DNA of 64,000 nt from Aplectana chamaeleonis (GCA_029168955.1 JAPDOI010000361.1:372001-436000), one strand, 5' to 3'. Shown: positions 61,501 to 63,985, counted from the first letter of the stretch. The notes: generated by a model from the letters alone, not told the origin. Program-made: numbers and translations.

Positions 61501-63568
61501 CCGATTTGATCGAAAAAAATTTCGATTACTTTAGTGATCACTTCCTGGTTGCAAACCTTCTCAGAACCTGGTCCCGGGCGACCCGTCGCTGCTCGTCCGG
61601 GTCGCCCGAAATGGTGAATCGGGTCGCGAGAAAATTTGTACATTGTAGATTAGTCCTCCGTAACGTACATTCACACGCAAATTCGCTGCACCGGGAAGGC
61701 AATTTTCGTCATACTGGTGGCTGGTAACAATCGAGGGGTTAGCGGGCCGCCCGGAAAGGTTGGCTGGTCGCCCGGAACGGGATCTGGCCCCGATTTTGAG
61801 TATCCGGGTGGCCCGAAATGCAGTTTTTTGCACCGGGAAGGCCGTAACGAAGTTCTGAGTTGTTGAGGGAGCACCCAAGATTCATCCATGGAAATGAGAA
61901 TTTCTTCAGTACCAGATATTTTATATCGTTATCCGCCAGTGTTCTCTTGGAGACTCTATGGAAACGGTCTGATTTCTGAAAGCGCTAGTTTTCGTTCTTC
62001 ACTGGGATTTTGAGTGCTTCCCTCAAACTAGGTTTGCAAACATCCCTGTAGTGTACAGTCAAATCTGTAAATGGGTCCACCCCGCGGAGAAGCAGAGATA
62101 GACAGTTTGCACTTTGGCCGCGCCGAGAGAGTGCCGGGCCGGCTGGCAGCGCCTTTCCTTTCGTCCTCTGCCCTCATCATTTTGACTCGGACACCCCGCG
62201 TGCCGAGTTGTCAATGCTCCGGAGACCGAACGATTGAAAACAAGCGATATCATTCGAGCCCAGCAATATTGCTTATCAAGATGAGACTTTTTTTTGGAAA
62301 ACGGGAACCGTGGTATGGGGAATAAAAGGGGACGCTAGACAAACAGGAACAGTTGAAACATTGATTTTTTCAGTCAGTTATGGTATTTTTGCACATCGCG
62401 GTGATGCGCAGGATCGTTCATGAGGCACGTTGATCGAATAAACACCGCAGGTGTGGCTAAGGAGCAGTTCGGCTGGCGCGCACGTCGCCATCCTTGGGGC
62501 GCGTTCACCCGGGCTCTGAAGAAAACCCAATTGGCACTCGATTAACGCGCCCCAAGGACGACTACGCGCGCTGCGTTTTTCCGTCGCGCGCGGCGCGTGT
62601 GCCGGCCGAACTGCTCCTCAGCCACACCCGCGGTGTGGATTCGATCAACATGCCGTTCATAATATCGCAGGTAGGTAATACTAGGAAATGGGGCTGGAGT
62701 GGTCCACTGATGGATATAATCCCCCAAAACGTCTTGTTTTGATATGTCTGTGCTTCGGGAGTTTTGATTTCCATTTGATTGGATAAACATTCGCTTAGAG
62801 CGGTGAAGTCGGTAGTTGACAGAAATCGCCGTCAAAAGGGAAACTATTTGTGGAGAAGCTATTGGAATCAAGATAGTCCTACATTCCGTTCAAGAGAAAA
62901 ATTTTTGCATTCGGCTGTTCTGGCGCGCCCTCTTCTTCTCTATAGACAATGCTGACACTGCCCAGATCTGCAGCCGAGAACAAAGAACTCCCTCGGAAAC
63001 AAAGTCCACAAATCGTGGTCTATCTCATATAAAACATATCACAACTTCTGTTCCAGCTCTGCGAACACAACACTGAAGGAACCCACTGCGAGCGGTGCAA
63101 GAAAGGATTCTACGGTGATGCCACAAAGGGAACGCCTTATGACTGCACTCCATGCCCATGCCCGTCAGTAATACTTCATTTGTCTTGTTCCACAGAGCTC
63201 GTAAACTTTTAGAATTTATCGCACAATTTCAGAGGTGCGGCTGACTGCTACTTGGATGCTCAGGGACAAGTTGCTTGCAGAAACTGCCCCGCTGGCTTAT
63301 CCGGTCGACTCTGCGATGAGTGAGTGCATTGCTTTTTCCGTTTTTTCCAATTCAGAATTTTCTTGGACGTCGTCTTCATTGCAGATGTGCTCCTGGTTAC
63401 ACTCGCTCCCACAAGATCGCCGGCCGTCCATGCGAACCAATCGGACATGTCGGAGAAGCGGATCGTACCTATGTGCCACCTCCACCCCCACATGAAGGTG
63501 AACAACCACGTCGCAGTCGGCAACGTAGACGTCGCATCCGCGTCCGATCGCGGTTCTTCCAACACTGA
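8609..63568 (+). CDS. unc-52: UNC-52 / perlecan basement-membrane proteoglycan, short-isoform reading frame, 31 exons
   Basis: Secreted heparan-sulfate proteoglycan core protein of basement membranes; in C. elegans it anchors body-wall muscle attachment. Exons (joined): 8609-8696, 13024-13053, 16943-17051, 20819-20979, 25328-25511, 25569-25654, 25953-26074, 26140-26226, 31869-31990, 37165-37357, 37412-37552, 39919-40092, 40155-40241, 40310-40402, 40464-40582, 48147-48210, 48276-48389, 48444-48531, 48587-48714, 56423-56554, 56628-56768, 56843-56931, 56991-57072, 57267-57359, 58952-59030, 59086-59150, 59232-59287, 59343-59472, 63057-63163, 63233-63319, 63385-63568. The sum is 3435 bases and every junction keeps frame. 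Domains by residue: signal peptide about 1-22, Ig 41-128, LDLa 145-182, 186-219 and about 229-263, Ig 264-355, laminin EGF about 375-440, laminin IV-A about 442-600, EGF 598-730, laminin IV-A about 731-905, EGF 909-1100, Arg-rich tail to 1144. Exon edges are inferred from GT/AG sites and phase, not transcripts; exons 7, 9, 10 and 24 have weaker sites. Confidence 0.94.
8697..13023. other. unc-52 intron 1
   Basis: Over 4 kb. The only notable part is 10640-11090, GC-richer than its surroundings and open in three frames (plus 10687-11088; minus 11039-10680 and 10933-10649). None shows a domain, so it may be a fragment of another gene or an element. The rest shows nothing clear. Confidence 0.4.
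11668..11692. mobile_element. Solo left end of an AGGCAGTGT-type MITE
   Basis: TTAAAGGCAGTGTTCACGAT occurs in unc-52 intron 1, but I find no matching right end within the next kilobase. Confidence 0.45.
13024..13053 (+). CDS. unc-52: unc-52 exon 2: 30-base microexon
   Basis: Lies between a T-rich acceptor ending CAG at 13023 and the donor GTTAGT at 13054. With the carried base it encodes [10 protein letters not shown], an acidic linker between the signal peptide and the first Ig domain. It enters and leaves in phase 1, so skipping it would preserve frame. Confidence 0.8.
13561..13720. repeat. 160-bp hairpin repeat
   Basis: CCTAAACAGGCAGCAGCGAC at 13561 is matched by GTCGCTGCTGCCTGTTTAGG ending at 13720; the arms continue imperfectly to about 36 bases. 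Located in unc-52 intron 2. Confidence 0.75.
14204..14261. repeat. Short hairpin
   Basis: CTACCTCATTTTC is matched by GAAAATGAGGTATAG and AGACGCC by GGCGTCT at the loop. It abuts the next element. Confidence 0.65.
14269..14556. mobile_element. TIR element, TATGGTATAC ends
   Basis: TATGGTATACATTTGCG at the left and GCGATAAAGTATACCATA at the right. The interior repeats GCGACAGCGAC-like words in both directions. About 290 bp in intron 2. Confidence 0.65.
15224..15440. mobile_element. Inverted-repeat element F, copy 1
   Basis: Left CAAATGAGACTGTCCGCC, and a diverged inverse at the right (GGCGAACAGTCTCTTCC). GC-rich between, with two outward-facing open frames that are composition artefacts. Located in intron 2. 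Confidence 0.6.
16943..17051 (+). CDS. unc-52: unc-52 exon 3: first half of Ig domain 1
   Basis: Encodes [15 protein letters not shown] and then VVFDC with the first Ig cysteine. Acceptor TTTTAG, donor GTTCGT; phase 1 in, phase 2 out. It joins exon 4 to complete an Ig fold. Confidence 0.88.
17589..18033. mobile_element. TTAA-flanked MITE, AGGCAGCAT group
   Basis: Ends TTAAAGGCAGCATACACGCT and CGTGTATGCTGCCTTTAA, with longer inverted homology (CGTAAACGTG at both sides). Located in intron 3, 537 bases after exon 3. Confidence 0.87.
18297..19101. mobile_element. Probable decayed TTAA-type MITE, AGGCAGTGT group
   Basis: Right end GTCGTGAACACTGCCTTTAA (to 19101) is clear; the left end TTGAAGGCTGTGTTCCCAG is diverged. 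It is longer than its relatives (about 800 bases), so the left boundary may belong to a different copy. Confidence 0.4.
19763..20306. mobile_element. TTAA-flanked MITE, AGGCATCGT group
   Basis: Ends TTAAAGGCATCGTACGCGCT and AGCGCGTAGGATGCCTTTAA. A different inverted-repeat element (20316-20530) begins ten bases later. Confidence 0.82.
20316..20530. mobile_element. Inverted-repeat element F, copy 2
   Basis: GAATGAGACTGTCCGCC at the left and GGCGCACAGTTTCATTC at the right. The interior follows copy 1 (TCGAGCGACTG against TTGAGCGATCT), and the shared GGACAGACT continues past the right end. Confidence 0.65.
20819..20979 (+). CDS. unc-52: unc-52 exon 4: second half of Ig domain 1
   Basis: Begins at the Ig tryptophan (RWTKVGG) and contains the typical [10 protein letters not shown] segment with the second Ig cysteine. 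Acceptor TTTTTTTCAG, donor GTAAGT; phase 2 in, phase 1 out. Confidence 0.92.
21294..21688. mobile_element. TTAA-flanked MITE, AGGCAGTGG group
   Basis: Ends TTAAAGGCAGTGGTCGCGAC and GTAACCACTGCCTTTAA. The inner part shares blocks such as TTTGGGCCCTAGAAACTC with the copy at 36418. Located in intron 4. Confidence 0.85.
22365..23250. repeat. Degenerate CGGATAA/TTATCCG repeat field
   Basis: Two clusters (about 22370-22560 and 22960-23250) are built of short variants of TTCGGATAATGGATCGATTC and TTATCCGATTTTA, in opposite orientations around an ordinary middle (22570-22950). It looks like a very diverged inverted simple repeat. Confidence 0.65.
23383..23637. repeat. 255-bp GC-rich, nearly perfect hairpin
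   Basis: GTACAGGCCATAAAACGGCC at the left is exactly matched by its inverse at the right. The arms run about 113 bases with only a handful of mismatches. The core has tandem GCCGCCGCGCGACGAGTT units. Its GC content is far above the surrounding intron. All long open frames here are by-products of the hairpin. Confidence 0.9.
24577..25071. mobile_element. TTAA-flanked MITE, AGGCAGTGT group
   Basis: Ends are TTAAAGGTAGTGTTCACGAT and its inverse ATCGTGAACACTGCCTTTAA. The inner region shares long blocks with the other group members, such as CTCGTCCACCATG. No open frame; lies in unc-52 intron 4. Confidence 0.85.
25328..25511 (+). CDS. unc-52: unc-52 exon 5: LDL-receptor class A repeat 1
   Basis: Contains a full six-cysteine LDLa module whose calcium-binding end reads [11 protein letters not shown], then starts the next module. 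Acceptor TTCTAG, donor GTACGT; phase 1 in, phase 2 out. Confidence 0.94.
25569..25654 (+). CDS. unc-52: unc-52 exon 6: LDL-receptor class A repeat 2
   Basis: Encodes [15 protein letters not shown] and the calcium-binding [11 protein letters not shown]. The intron before it is only 57 bases. Donor GTAAGG; phase 2 in, phase 1 out. Confidence 0.94.
25953..26074 (+). CDS. unc-52: unc-52 exon 7: LDL-receptor class A repeat 3
   Basis: Encodes [19 protein letters not shown] and DCRDGSDE. The last cysteine of the module comes from exon 8. The start is the least certain edge: an ATTAAG acceptor at 25952 keeps phase, but GAG or CAG sites a few bases on are possible. Confidence 0.88.
26140..26226 (+). 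CDS. unc-52: unc-52 exon 8: end of LDLa 3 and start of Ig domain 2
   Basis: Reads VGC, which closes the LDLa module, then an Ig beginning that ends SSFQLTCK with its first cysteine. Acceptor TTCAG, donor GTGAAA, phase 0 at both ends. Confidence 0.9.
26521..26674. repeat. Foldback element I, copy 1
   Basis: GACAACCACTGTTGCTGCAC is opposed by GTAACAGCGGTTGTCCG, and CAACACGAT by ATCGTGTTG. A leading TATCGGAGTGAAAT is shared with the copy at 28933. Confidence 0.65.
28041..28523. mobile_element. Inverted-repeat element B, uninterrupted copy
   Basis: Left end ACAGTCTACGGCAACGTAA, right end inverse (TTGCCGTGGACTGT). Arms of about 50 bases pair well (GGCGATTGTGCGGTTGCG). Located in unc-52 intron 8. 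Confidence 0.85.
28933..29083. repeat. Foldback element I, copy 2
   Basis: Shares TATCGGAGTGAAAT and GTTGCAACAGTGGTTGTCTG with copy 1. The left arm is more decayed. Both copies lie in unc-52 intron 8. Confidence 0.6.
29090..31868. other. Distal part of unc-52 intron 8
   Basis: Apart from the 69-base direct repeats at 31461-31580, I see only unique-looking AT-rich sequence and short repeats of GTTAAACGCGA (29468-29515). Confidence 0.4.
31461..31580. repeat. Two direct copies of a 69-base unit
   Basis: TATGTCGCGGT followed by GGAGGTGGCGGTTT occurs twice, 69 bases apart, with a few substitutions. Nothing else identifies it. Confidence 0.5.
31869..31990 (+). CDS. unc-52: unc-52 exon 9: middle of Ig domain 2
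   Basis: Encodes [16 protein letters not shown] with the Ig tryptophan, then [13 protein letters not shown]. Acceptor ATTAAG at 31868 is weak in pyrimidines; donor GTAAGT; phase 0 in, phase 2 out. A MITE begins 17 bases after the exon. Confidence 0.88.
32008..32441. mobile_element. TTAA-type MITE, AGGCAGTGT group, next to exon 9
   Basis: Left end is eroded (TCAAATGCAGTGTTCACG) and right end is ATCGTGAACACTGCCTTTAA. It starts 17 bases after the exon 9 boundary, so the element nearly abuts the splice donor. Confidence 0.8.
33356..33832. mobile_element. TTAA-flanked MITE, AGGCAGCAT group
   Basis: Ends TTAAAGGCAGCATACACGAT and CGTGTATGCTGCCTTTAA. Interior is related to 17589-18033 along its whole length, including the CGTTTTTGACG segment. 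Confidence 0.87.
34259..34746. mobile_element. TTAA-flanked MITE, AGGCACAG group
   Basis: Ends TTAAAGGCACAGTCCCAGC and GGACTGTACTTTTAA. Its right half shares long internal blocks (GATGAGCGATGGTTCCCGAT onward) with the AGGCAGTGT group, so it may be a recombinant of the two. Confidence 0.72.
34756..35249. mobile_element. TTAA-flanked MITE, AGGCAGTGT group
   Basis: TTAAAGGCAGTGTTCACGAT at the left, ATCGTGGACACTGCCTTTAA at the right. It begins ten bases after the neighbouring AGGCACAG-type element (34259-34746). Confidence 0.85.
36418..36964. mobile_element. TTAA-type MITE, AGGCAGTGG group, slightly decayed ends
   Basis: Ends TTGAAGGGAGTGGTCGCGAT and ATCGTGACCACTGCCTCTAA. Internal sequence is colinear with 21294-21688 and carries an extra stretch (about 36600-36725) also present in the 47550 copy. 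Confidence 0.82.
37165..37357 (+). CDS. unc-52: unc-52 exon 10: end of Ig domain 2, Pro-rich linker, start of laminin EGF
   Basis: Contains the Ig end [14 protein letters not shown], the proline-rich linker [10 protein letters not shown] and the EGF start RCDPRGAA. Acceptor TTGCAG. The donor GTCTAT is weak, but the join to exon 11 gives the same spacing as the paralogous exon 18/19 join. Confidence 0.9.
37412..37552 (+). CDS. unc-52: unc-52 exon 11: laminin EGF repeat
   Basis: Encodes [16 protein letters not shown] and [16 protein letters not shown], the cysteine spacing of a laminin-type EGF leading into a laminin IV-A domain. The intron before it is 54 bases. Donor GTTAGG, phase 0. Confidence 0.93.
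37553..39918. other. unc-52 intron 11
   Basis: Holds a MITE (38414-38863) and a minus-strand open frame at 38066-37677 (129 codons) whose [18 protein letters not shown] stretch faintly recalls endonuclease motifs of LINE elements. Not enough to call it. Confidence 0.35.
38414..38863. mobile_element. TTAA-type MITE, AGGCATCGT group
   Basis: Ends TTGAAGGCATCGTTCGCGCT and GCGCGTACGATGCCTTTAA, in intron 11. The outer ends match 19763-20306; the interiors are less alike. Confidence 0.75.
39919..40092 (+). CDS. unc-52: unc-52 exon 12: laminin IV-A module 1, part 1
   Basis: Starts [14 protein letters not shown] and ends [12 protein letters not shown], the conserved opening of the laminin IV-A (laminin B) domain. 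Acceptor TTTAAG, donor GTCAGC, phase 0. Confidence 0.93.
40155..40241 (+). CDS. unc-52: unc-52 exon 13: laminin IV-A module 1, part 2
   Basis: Encodes [18 protein letters not shown], the central beta-rich segment. It corresponds to the second half of exon 21 in module 2. Acceptor TTCCAG, donor GTAAGT, phase 0. Confidence 0.93.
40310..40402 (+). CDS. unc-52: unc-52 exon 14: laminin IV-A module 1, part 3
   Basis: Encodes [15 protein letters not shown] and ends NMITLETYE. Acceptor TTCTCAG, donor GTTTGT, phase 0. It matches exon 22 of module 2 in position. Confidence 0.92.
40464..40582 (+). CDS. unc-52: unc-52 exon 15: laminin IV-A module 1, part 4
   Basis: Encodes [16 protein letters not shown], the conserved helix-like end of laminin IV-A. 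Acceptor TTTCAG, donor GTTAGC, phase 2 out. A 7.5-kb intron follows, holding another gene and a retroelement. Confidence 0.93.
41693..41718 (-). terminator. Two poly(A) signals for the nested gene
   Basis: Minus-strand AATAAA occurs at 41718-41713 and again at 41698-41693, 207-232 bases after the proposed stop. Confidence 0.4.
41925..41955 (-). CDS. Nested gene, candidate terminal exon
   Basis: After a CATCAG acceptor, ten codons (ARLTLNSES and the completed split codon) lead to TAA at 41927-41925. It is short and supported only by phase and the downstream poly(A) signals. Confidence 0.35.
41925..47490 (-). CDS. Unassigned protein gene nested on the minus strand in unc-52 intron 15
   Basis: I do not recognise the family. 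Proposed exons in transcript order: 47463-47392, 47214-46912, 46751-46510, (gap not resolved), 45242-45092, 44811-44705, 44456-44319, 42475-42333, 42270-42043, 41955-41925. The core is exons 45242-45092 (phase 0 to 1), 44811-44705 (1 to 0) and 44456-44319 (0 to 0). They have TTGCAG or TTTTCAG acceptors, good donors and matching phases. The later three also chain in phase and end at TAA (41927-41925), with two minus-strand AATAAA signals 200-235 bases on. The predicted protein is rich in Leu, Glu and Arg and looks soluble and helical. The 5-prime end is unclear: an in-frame ATG lies at 47490, but the first exon may be elsewhere or lost. A Penelope-like element (42527-43998) sits in the intron between 44319 and 42475. 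Confidence 0.55.
42043..42270 (-). CDS. Nested gene, candidate penultimate exon
   Basis: Reads [19 protein letters not shown] through [20 protein letters not shown], ending in phase 2 before GTACAG. The acceptor (CAAAAAG at 42271) is weak but preserves phase after a 62-base intron. Confidence 0.5.
42333..42475 (-). CDS. Nested gene, candidate exon after the retroelement
   Basis: A T-rich acceptor (AAGAG at 42476) precedes [20 protein letters not shown] and ends at the donor GTAGCC in phase 2. The Penelope-like element begins about 50 bases upstream of it on the transcript. Confidence 0.5.
42584..42620 (-). ncRNA. Hammerhead-ribozyme-like motif, inverted arm of Penelope-like element 2
   Basis: Reverse-complement copy of the motif at 43851-43888, with a one-base difference in the stem II loop (CGACG-ACC-CGTCG can pair). 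The element therefore has one motif on each strand, facing outward at both ends. Confidence 0.65.
43168..43608 (+). CDS. Penelope-like GIY-YIG endonuclease domain, copy 2 (intact frame)
   Basis: Open for 146 codons. [14 protein letters not shown] is the zinc-finger-like linker, followed by [20 protein letters not shown] with the GIY-YIG pattern and the end [10 protein letters not shown]. It is the C-terminal part of a larger retroelement protein whose polymerase has been lost here. Confidence 0.85.
   Translation: MQGIKQQLIRNRLYDTECVSENCVVCPNGKVGDCAKMGVIYKIEYQSRNAIYFGETGRMLSTRMKEHLAGKRRSVIATPLDKHRVEDHNDEDFDVSCTILAVEVDISARKALEVFWIFLKNPRMNSRFESPSVTNELLPFIPRCDL
43851..43888 (+). ncRNA. Hammerhead-ribozyme-like motif, right end of Penelope-like element 2
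   Basis: GGCCT, CTGATGA (43856-43862), stem II pairing GAC with GTC, GAAAC (43876-43880), GTA, then AGGCC pairing back to the start. The cleavage triplet would be GTA. Same layout as in element 1 despite sequence differences. Confidence 0.7.
44319..44456 (-). CDS. Nested gene, well-supported exon
   Basis: Acceptor CTTTTTTCAG, then [20 protein letters not shown] through [12 protein letters not shown] to the donor GTAATG. Exactly 46 codons, phase 0 at both ends. Confidence 0.6.
44705..44811 (-). CDS. Nested gene, well-supported exon
   Basis: Acceptor TCTTGCAG, then [20 protein letters not shown] ending in TDNK before the donor GTGAAC. The phase 1 entry exactly matches the preceding exon. The peptide is strongly helix-forming. 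Confidence 0.68.
45092..45242 (-). CDS. Nested gene, well-supported exon
   Basis: Acceptor ATTGCAG, then [20 protein letters not shown] and [14 protein letters not shown], to the donor GTACCG at 45091. It ends in phase 1, and the carried G completes the first codon of the next exon. Confidence 0.65.
45315..45477. repeat. Foldback repeat in an intron of the nested gene
   Basis: CACTGCTGTTGCTGTCCGGG faces CCCAGACAGCAACGACAGTG; weaker pairing extends outward to AGCCGCCT and AGGCGGCT. Just upstream (on the minus strand) of the exon at 45242. Confidence 0.6.
46461..46506. repeat. CT dinucleotide microsatellite
   Basis: An almost pure CT run of about 46 bases with one CCCT interruption, just past the donor of the candidate nested exon at 46510 on the minus strand. 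Confidence 0.95.
46510..46751 (-). CDS. Nested gene, candidate exon 3
   Basis: Open frame from a CTAAG acceptor, reading [20 protein letters not shown], to the donor GTAAGA at 46509 (phase 2). How it joins the exon at 45242 (phase 0) is unresolved; 46383-46183 may hold a linking exon, but no single frame stands out there. Confidence 0.4.
46912..47214 (-). CDS. Nested gene, candidate exon 2 (101 codons)
   Basis: Begins after a pyrimidine-rich CCACAG acceptor and stays open for 101 codons, including FEYF-like aromatic and Arg/Leu-rich stretches such as [17 protein letters not shown]. The donor (GTACTG at 46911) is a guess; a later donor in another frame is also possible. Confidence 0.45.
47392..47463 (-). 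CDS. Nested gene, candidate exon 1 (24 codons)
   Basis: Acceptor-like TTTTGACCAG precedes an open frame reading [13 protein letters not shown] and ending YNAYR before GTAAAG. It is phase 0 at both ends. If the ATG at 47490 is the true start, the exon simply begins there. Confidence 0.4.
47550..48087. mobile_element. TTAA-flanked MITE, AGGCAGTGG group, next to exon 16
   Basis: Ends TTAAAGGCAGTGGTCGCGAT and GCGACCACTGCCTTTAA; the interior is reversed relative to 36418-36964. It ends 59 bases before unc-52 exon 16 and lies directly upstream of the nested minus-strand gene. Confidence 0.85.
48147..48210 (+). CDS. unc-52: unc-52 exon 16: end of laminin IV-A module 1
   Basis: Encodes [17 protein letters not shown] and ends LALE, after which the EGF resumes as VEQC in exon 17. 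Acceptor ATTTTAG, donor GTGAAC; phase 2 in, phase 0 out. Confidence 0.9.
48276..48389 (+). CDS. unc-52: unc-52 exon 17: laminin EGF after module 1
   Basis: Encodes [19 protein letters not shown], the second half of a laminin EGF split by the laminin IV-A module. Acceptor ATCAG, donor GTAAGC, phase 0. Confidence 0.95.
48444..48531 (+). CDS. unc-52: unc-52 exon 18: laminin EGF
   Basis: Encodes [18 protein letters not shown] and CQCKTYAQ. Acceptor TTACAG, donor GTGAGT, phase 1 out. Confidence 0.92.
48587..48714 (+). CDS. unc-52: unc-52 exon 19: laminin EGF before module 2
   Basis: Encodes [15 protein letters not shown] and [16 protein letters not shown], parallel to exon 11. Acceptor ATGCAG, donor GTTTGT, phase 0 out. 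A 7.7-kb intron follows. Confidence 0.93.
49845..50883 (+). pseudogene. Penelope-like element 1, N-terminal coding region split by a MITE
   Basis: Before the MITE the frame reads [20 protein letters not shown]; after it the same frame continues [19 protein letters not shown] when the MITE plus one TTAA is removed. It then runs to a TGA at 50881. The next frame picks up at once with [14 protein letters not shown], so a one-base-scale indel separates the parts. Confidence 0.8.
49966..50449. mobile_element. TTAA-flanked MITE, AGGCAGTGT group, inside Penelope-like element 1
   Basis: Left end TTAA AGGCAGTGTCCACGAT; right end lacks part of the terminal repeat but keeps GCCTTTAA. Removing 480 bases (one TTAA kept) rejoins the retroelement frame exactly. 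Internal sequence matches copies at 24577, 32008 and 34756. Confidence 0.85.
50884..51962 (+). pseudogene. Penelope-like reverse transcriptase, lacking the motif-A region
   Basis: The upstream part has [12 protein letters not shown] and [14 protein letters not shown] (fingers region). The downstream part has [13 protein letters not shown], then [12 protein letters not shown] with the catalytic Asp pair. Between them (about 51365-51410) the frame shifts and the stretch that should carry the first catalytic aspartate of the palm is absent, so this copy cannot encode an active enzyme. Confidence 0.88.
52187..52510 (+). pseudogene. Penelope-like GIY-YIG endonuclease domain, copy 1
   Basis: Reads [20 protein letters not shown], the GIY-YIG core, then a conserved [12 protein letters not shown] and the end [10 protein letters not shown]. 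An upstream CxxC-type stretch (52130-52175) is out of frame. The endonuclease frame itself is intact to the stop at 52508-52510. Confidence 0.88.
52728..52763 (+). ncRNA. Hammerhead-ribozyme-like motif in Penelope-like element 1
   Basis: Order of parts: stem I strand GGCCT, core CTGAAGA (52733-52739), short stem II GAC-GTTA-GTC, core GAAAC (52751-52755), then GTC and the pairing strand AGGCC. ACGT would form a minimal two-base stem III, as in dimer-forming hammerheads described from Penelope-like elements. One unpaired A sits between the first core box and stem II. Confidence 0.7.
52871..54339. other. unc-52 intron 19 between retroelement and palindrome
   Basis: No exon or clear repeat seen. 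A short inverted pair around GCGAGAGCGAGCG (53985-54075) is the only structure noted. Confidence 0.35.
54340..56190. repeat. Large palindrome built of 150-173-bp repeat units
   Basis: Centre near 55105-55190. Close to it the arms pair precisely (AGCCAGCCAGGTCGGTGGAG and its inverse). Each arm is an array of one diverged unit: three in the left arm (anchors near 54650, 54822, 54972), four in the right (near 55317, 55470, 55637, 55810). Shared words are TTTTTCGTCCATAA and GGTGAAGGTTGTTTT. Outer pairing resumes at TAAGGGGTC (54350) against GACCCCTTA (about 56175). Located in unc-52 intron 19; no coding signal. Confidence 0.82.
56423..56554 (+). CDS. unc-52: unc-52 exon 20: laminin IV-A module 2, part 1
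   Basis: Encodes [19 protein letters not shown] and ends AIEFVNFNE. Acceptor TTTTAAG, donor GTGATT, phase 0. Confidence 0.9.
56628..56768 (+). CDS. unc-52: unc-52 exon 21: laminin IV-A module 2, part 2
   Basis: Encodes [19 protein letters not shown] without a break. In module 1 the equivalent stretch is split by an intron between LGNK and VTSY. Acceptor TCTCAG, donor GTGAGT, phase 0. Confidence 0.93.
56843..56931 (+). CDS. unc-52: unc-52 exon 22: laminin IV-A module 2, part 3
   Basis: Encodes [17 protein letters not shown] and [10 protein letters not shown]. Acceptor TTTCAG, donor GTATGC, phase 2 out. Confidence 0.9.
56991..57072 (+). CDS. unc-52: unc-52 exon 23: laminin IV-A module 2, part 4
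   Basis: Encodes [20 protein letters not shown], the counterpart of exon 15. Acceptor TTCTTAG, donor GTGAGT; phase 2 in, phase 0 out. Confidence 0.93.
57267..57359 (+). CDS. unc-52: unc-52 exon 24: end of laminin IV-A module 2
   Basis: Encodes [20 protein letters not shown] and ends LTAYE, matching the LALE end of exon 16. The donor GTTGTT is weak but gives the same phase-0 join to VEQC in exon 25. Confidence 0.87.
57670..57880. repeat. Diverged tandem repeat around GTGCTCCTGC
   Basis: The word CGTGCTCCTGC followed by A/T/G and AT recurs near 57681, 57760 and 57848, with intervening text partly conserved (GCAGCACATGCTGC, GCAGCATGTCCTAC). Roughly 80-base units in unc-52 intron 24. Confidence 0.5.
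58952..59030 (+). CDS. unc-52: unc-52 exon 25: laminin EGF after module 2
   Basis: Encodes [19 protein letters not shown], nearly identical to exon 17. Acceptor TTTCAG, donor GTGGGT, phase 1 out. Confidence 0.93.
59086..59150 (+). CDS. unc-52: unc-52 exon 26: laminin EGF
   Basis: Encodes [20 protein letters not shown]. The acceptor reads TTTTGAG; only 55 intron bases precede it. Donor GTGAGC, phase 0 out. Confidence 0.9.
59232..59287 (+). CDS. unc-52: unc-52 exon 27: laminin EGF
   Basis: Encodes [16 protein letters not shown], a laminin-EGF signature. Acceptor TTCCAG, donor GTGAGC, phase 2 out. Confidence 0.93.
59343..59472 (+). CDS. unc-52: unc-52 exon 28: laminin EGF
   Basis: Encodes [17 protein letters not shown] and [18 protein letters not shown]. 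Acceptor CACAG, donor GTTTGT, phase 0 out. A 3.6-kb intron follows. Confidence 0.93.
61560..61850. repeat. GC-rich diverged repeat, GGGTCGCCCG words
   Basis: GGGTCGCCCGAAATG and GGGTGGCCCGAAATG occur about 200 bases apart, and GCACCGGGAAGGC occurs twice (61690, 61831). Likely a small element in intron 28. Confidence 0.5.
62429..62649. mobile_element. Short TIR element H, copy in intron 28
   Basis: GTTGATCGAATAAACACCGC pairs with GCGGTGTGGATTCGATCAAC. A second inverted pair (GGGGCGCG) lies inside. About 220 bp. Confidence 0.75.
63057..63163 (+). CDS. unc-52: unc-52 exon 29: laminin EGF
   Basis: Encodes [20 protein letters not shown] and the next CTPCPC. Acceptor TTCCAG, donor GTCAGT, phase 2 out. 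Confidence 0.93.
63233..63319 (+). CDS. unc-52: unc-52 exon 30: laminin EGF
   Basis: Encodes [20 protein letters not shown]. Acceptor TTTCAG, donor GTGAGT, phase 2 out. Confidence 0.92.
63385..63568 (+). CDS. unc-52: unc-52 exon 31: last EGF and short-isoform C-terminus
   Basis: Starts [20 protein letters not shown], closing the last EGF, then a linker with five prolines and a strongly basic tail with a run of four arginines, ending at TGA (63566-63568). A donor-like site AAG/GTGAAC at 63497/63498 could instead splice, in phase 1, to exons beyond the window for medium and long isoforms. Confidence 0.85.
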
Positions 63569-63985
63569 TCGCCGCCGCTCCGTCGGTCGCTCGCGCATTC
63601 TGCCGCAACCGTGGTTCCTTCTGCGGTAGAACGCGCTGACCGTCATCGTGCTTGGGTGTGATGCTTATTGTACGCCGATTTATGTGCTCACACCCGTTGG
63701 TGTTCTCTCACTCGCCTGCCTTTTTTATTCTGCTCTTTTTATTGTCGTTGTCGTGGAGTGTAGCTCCCTATTTGTGGTCCACTCGTCATTGTTGAACTGC
63801 CACTTTCCACGTCACACACACACACACTGCCCTTTCGTATCCTTCGCTGAGTTAGGCTTTACATTTTTTGACTTTACATAACTTTTTTTTTCGTGTTCGC
63901 ACATCAGCATCATGACGTAATCCCGTTGTTCGCGCACACACGTTCACCTATTTTTGTTTGTTTTAATAAACTATGTTCGCTTGGT
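63569..63985 (+). promoter_or_regulatory. Probable 3-prime UTR and poly(A) signal of the short unc-52 isoform
   Basis: After the stop at 63566-63568 the sequence is T/C-rich with a short CA repeat (63813-63827). A canonical AATAAA sits at 63965-63970, followed by a GT-rich stretch suited to cleavage. This fits a short isoform ended by its own poly(A) site. Confidence 0.6.
63813..63827. repeat. Short CA microsatellite
   Basis: Seven CA repeats within the putative 3-prime UTR of the short unc-52 isoform. Confidence 0.9.

Larger units (their letters stand above)
59473..63056. other. unc-52 intron 28
   Basis: About 59580-60570 is GC-richer, with a segment carrying two small-subunit-rRNA-like words (59645-59700). 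Elements at 61560 and 62429 are listed separately. No exon found. Confidence 0.4.

Noticed and set aside
63498..63568. Treating the exon 31 tail as purely intronic
   Set aside because: The frame stays open to a stop with a poly(A) signal at a sensible distance, so a short isoform end is the simpler reading; the donor is kept as an alternative.
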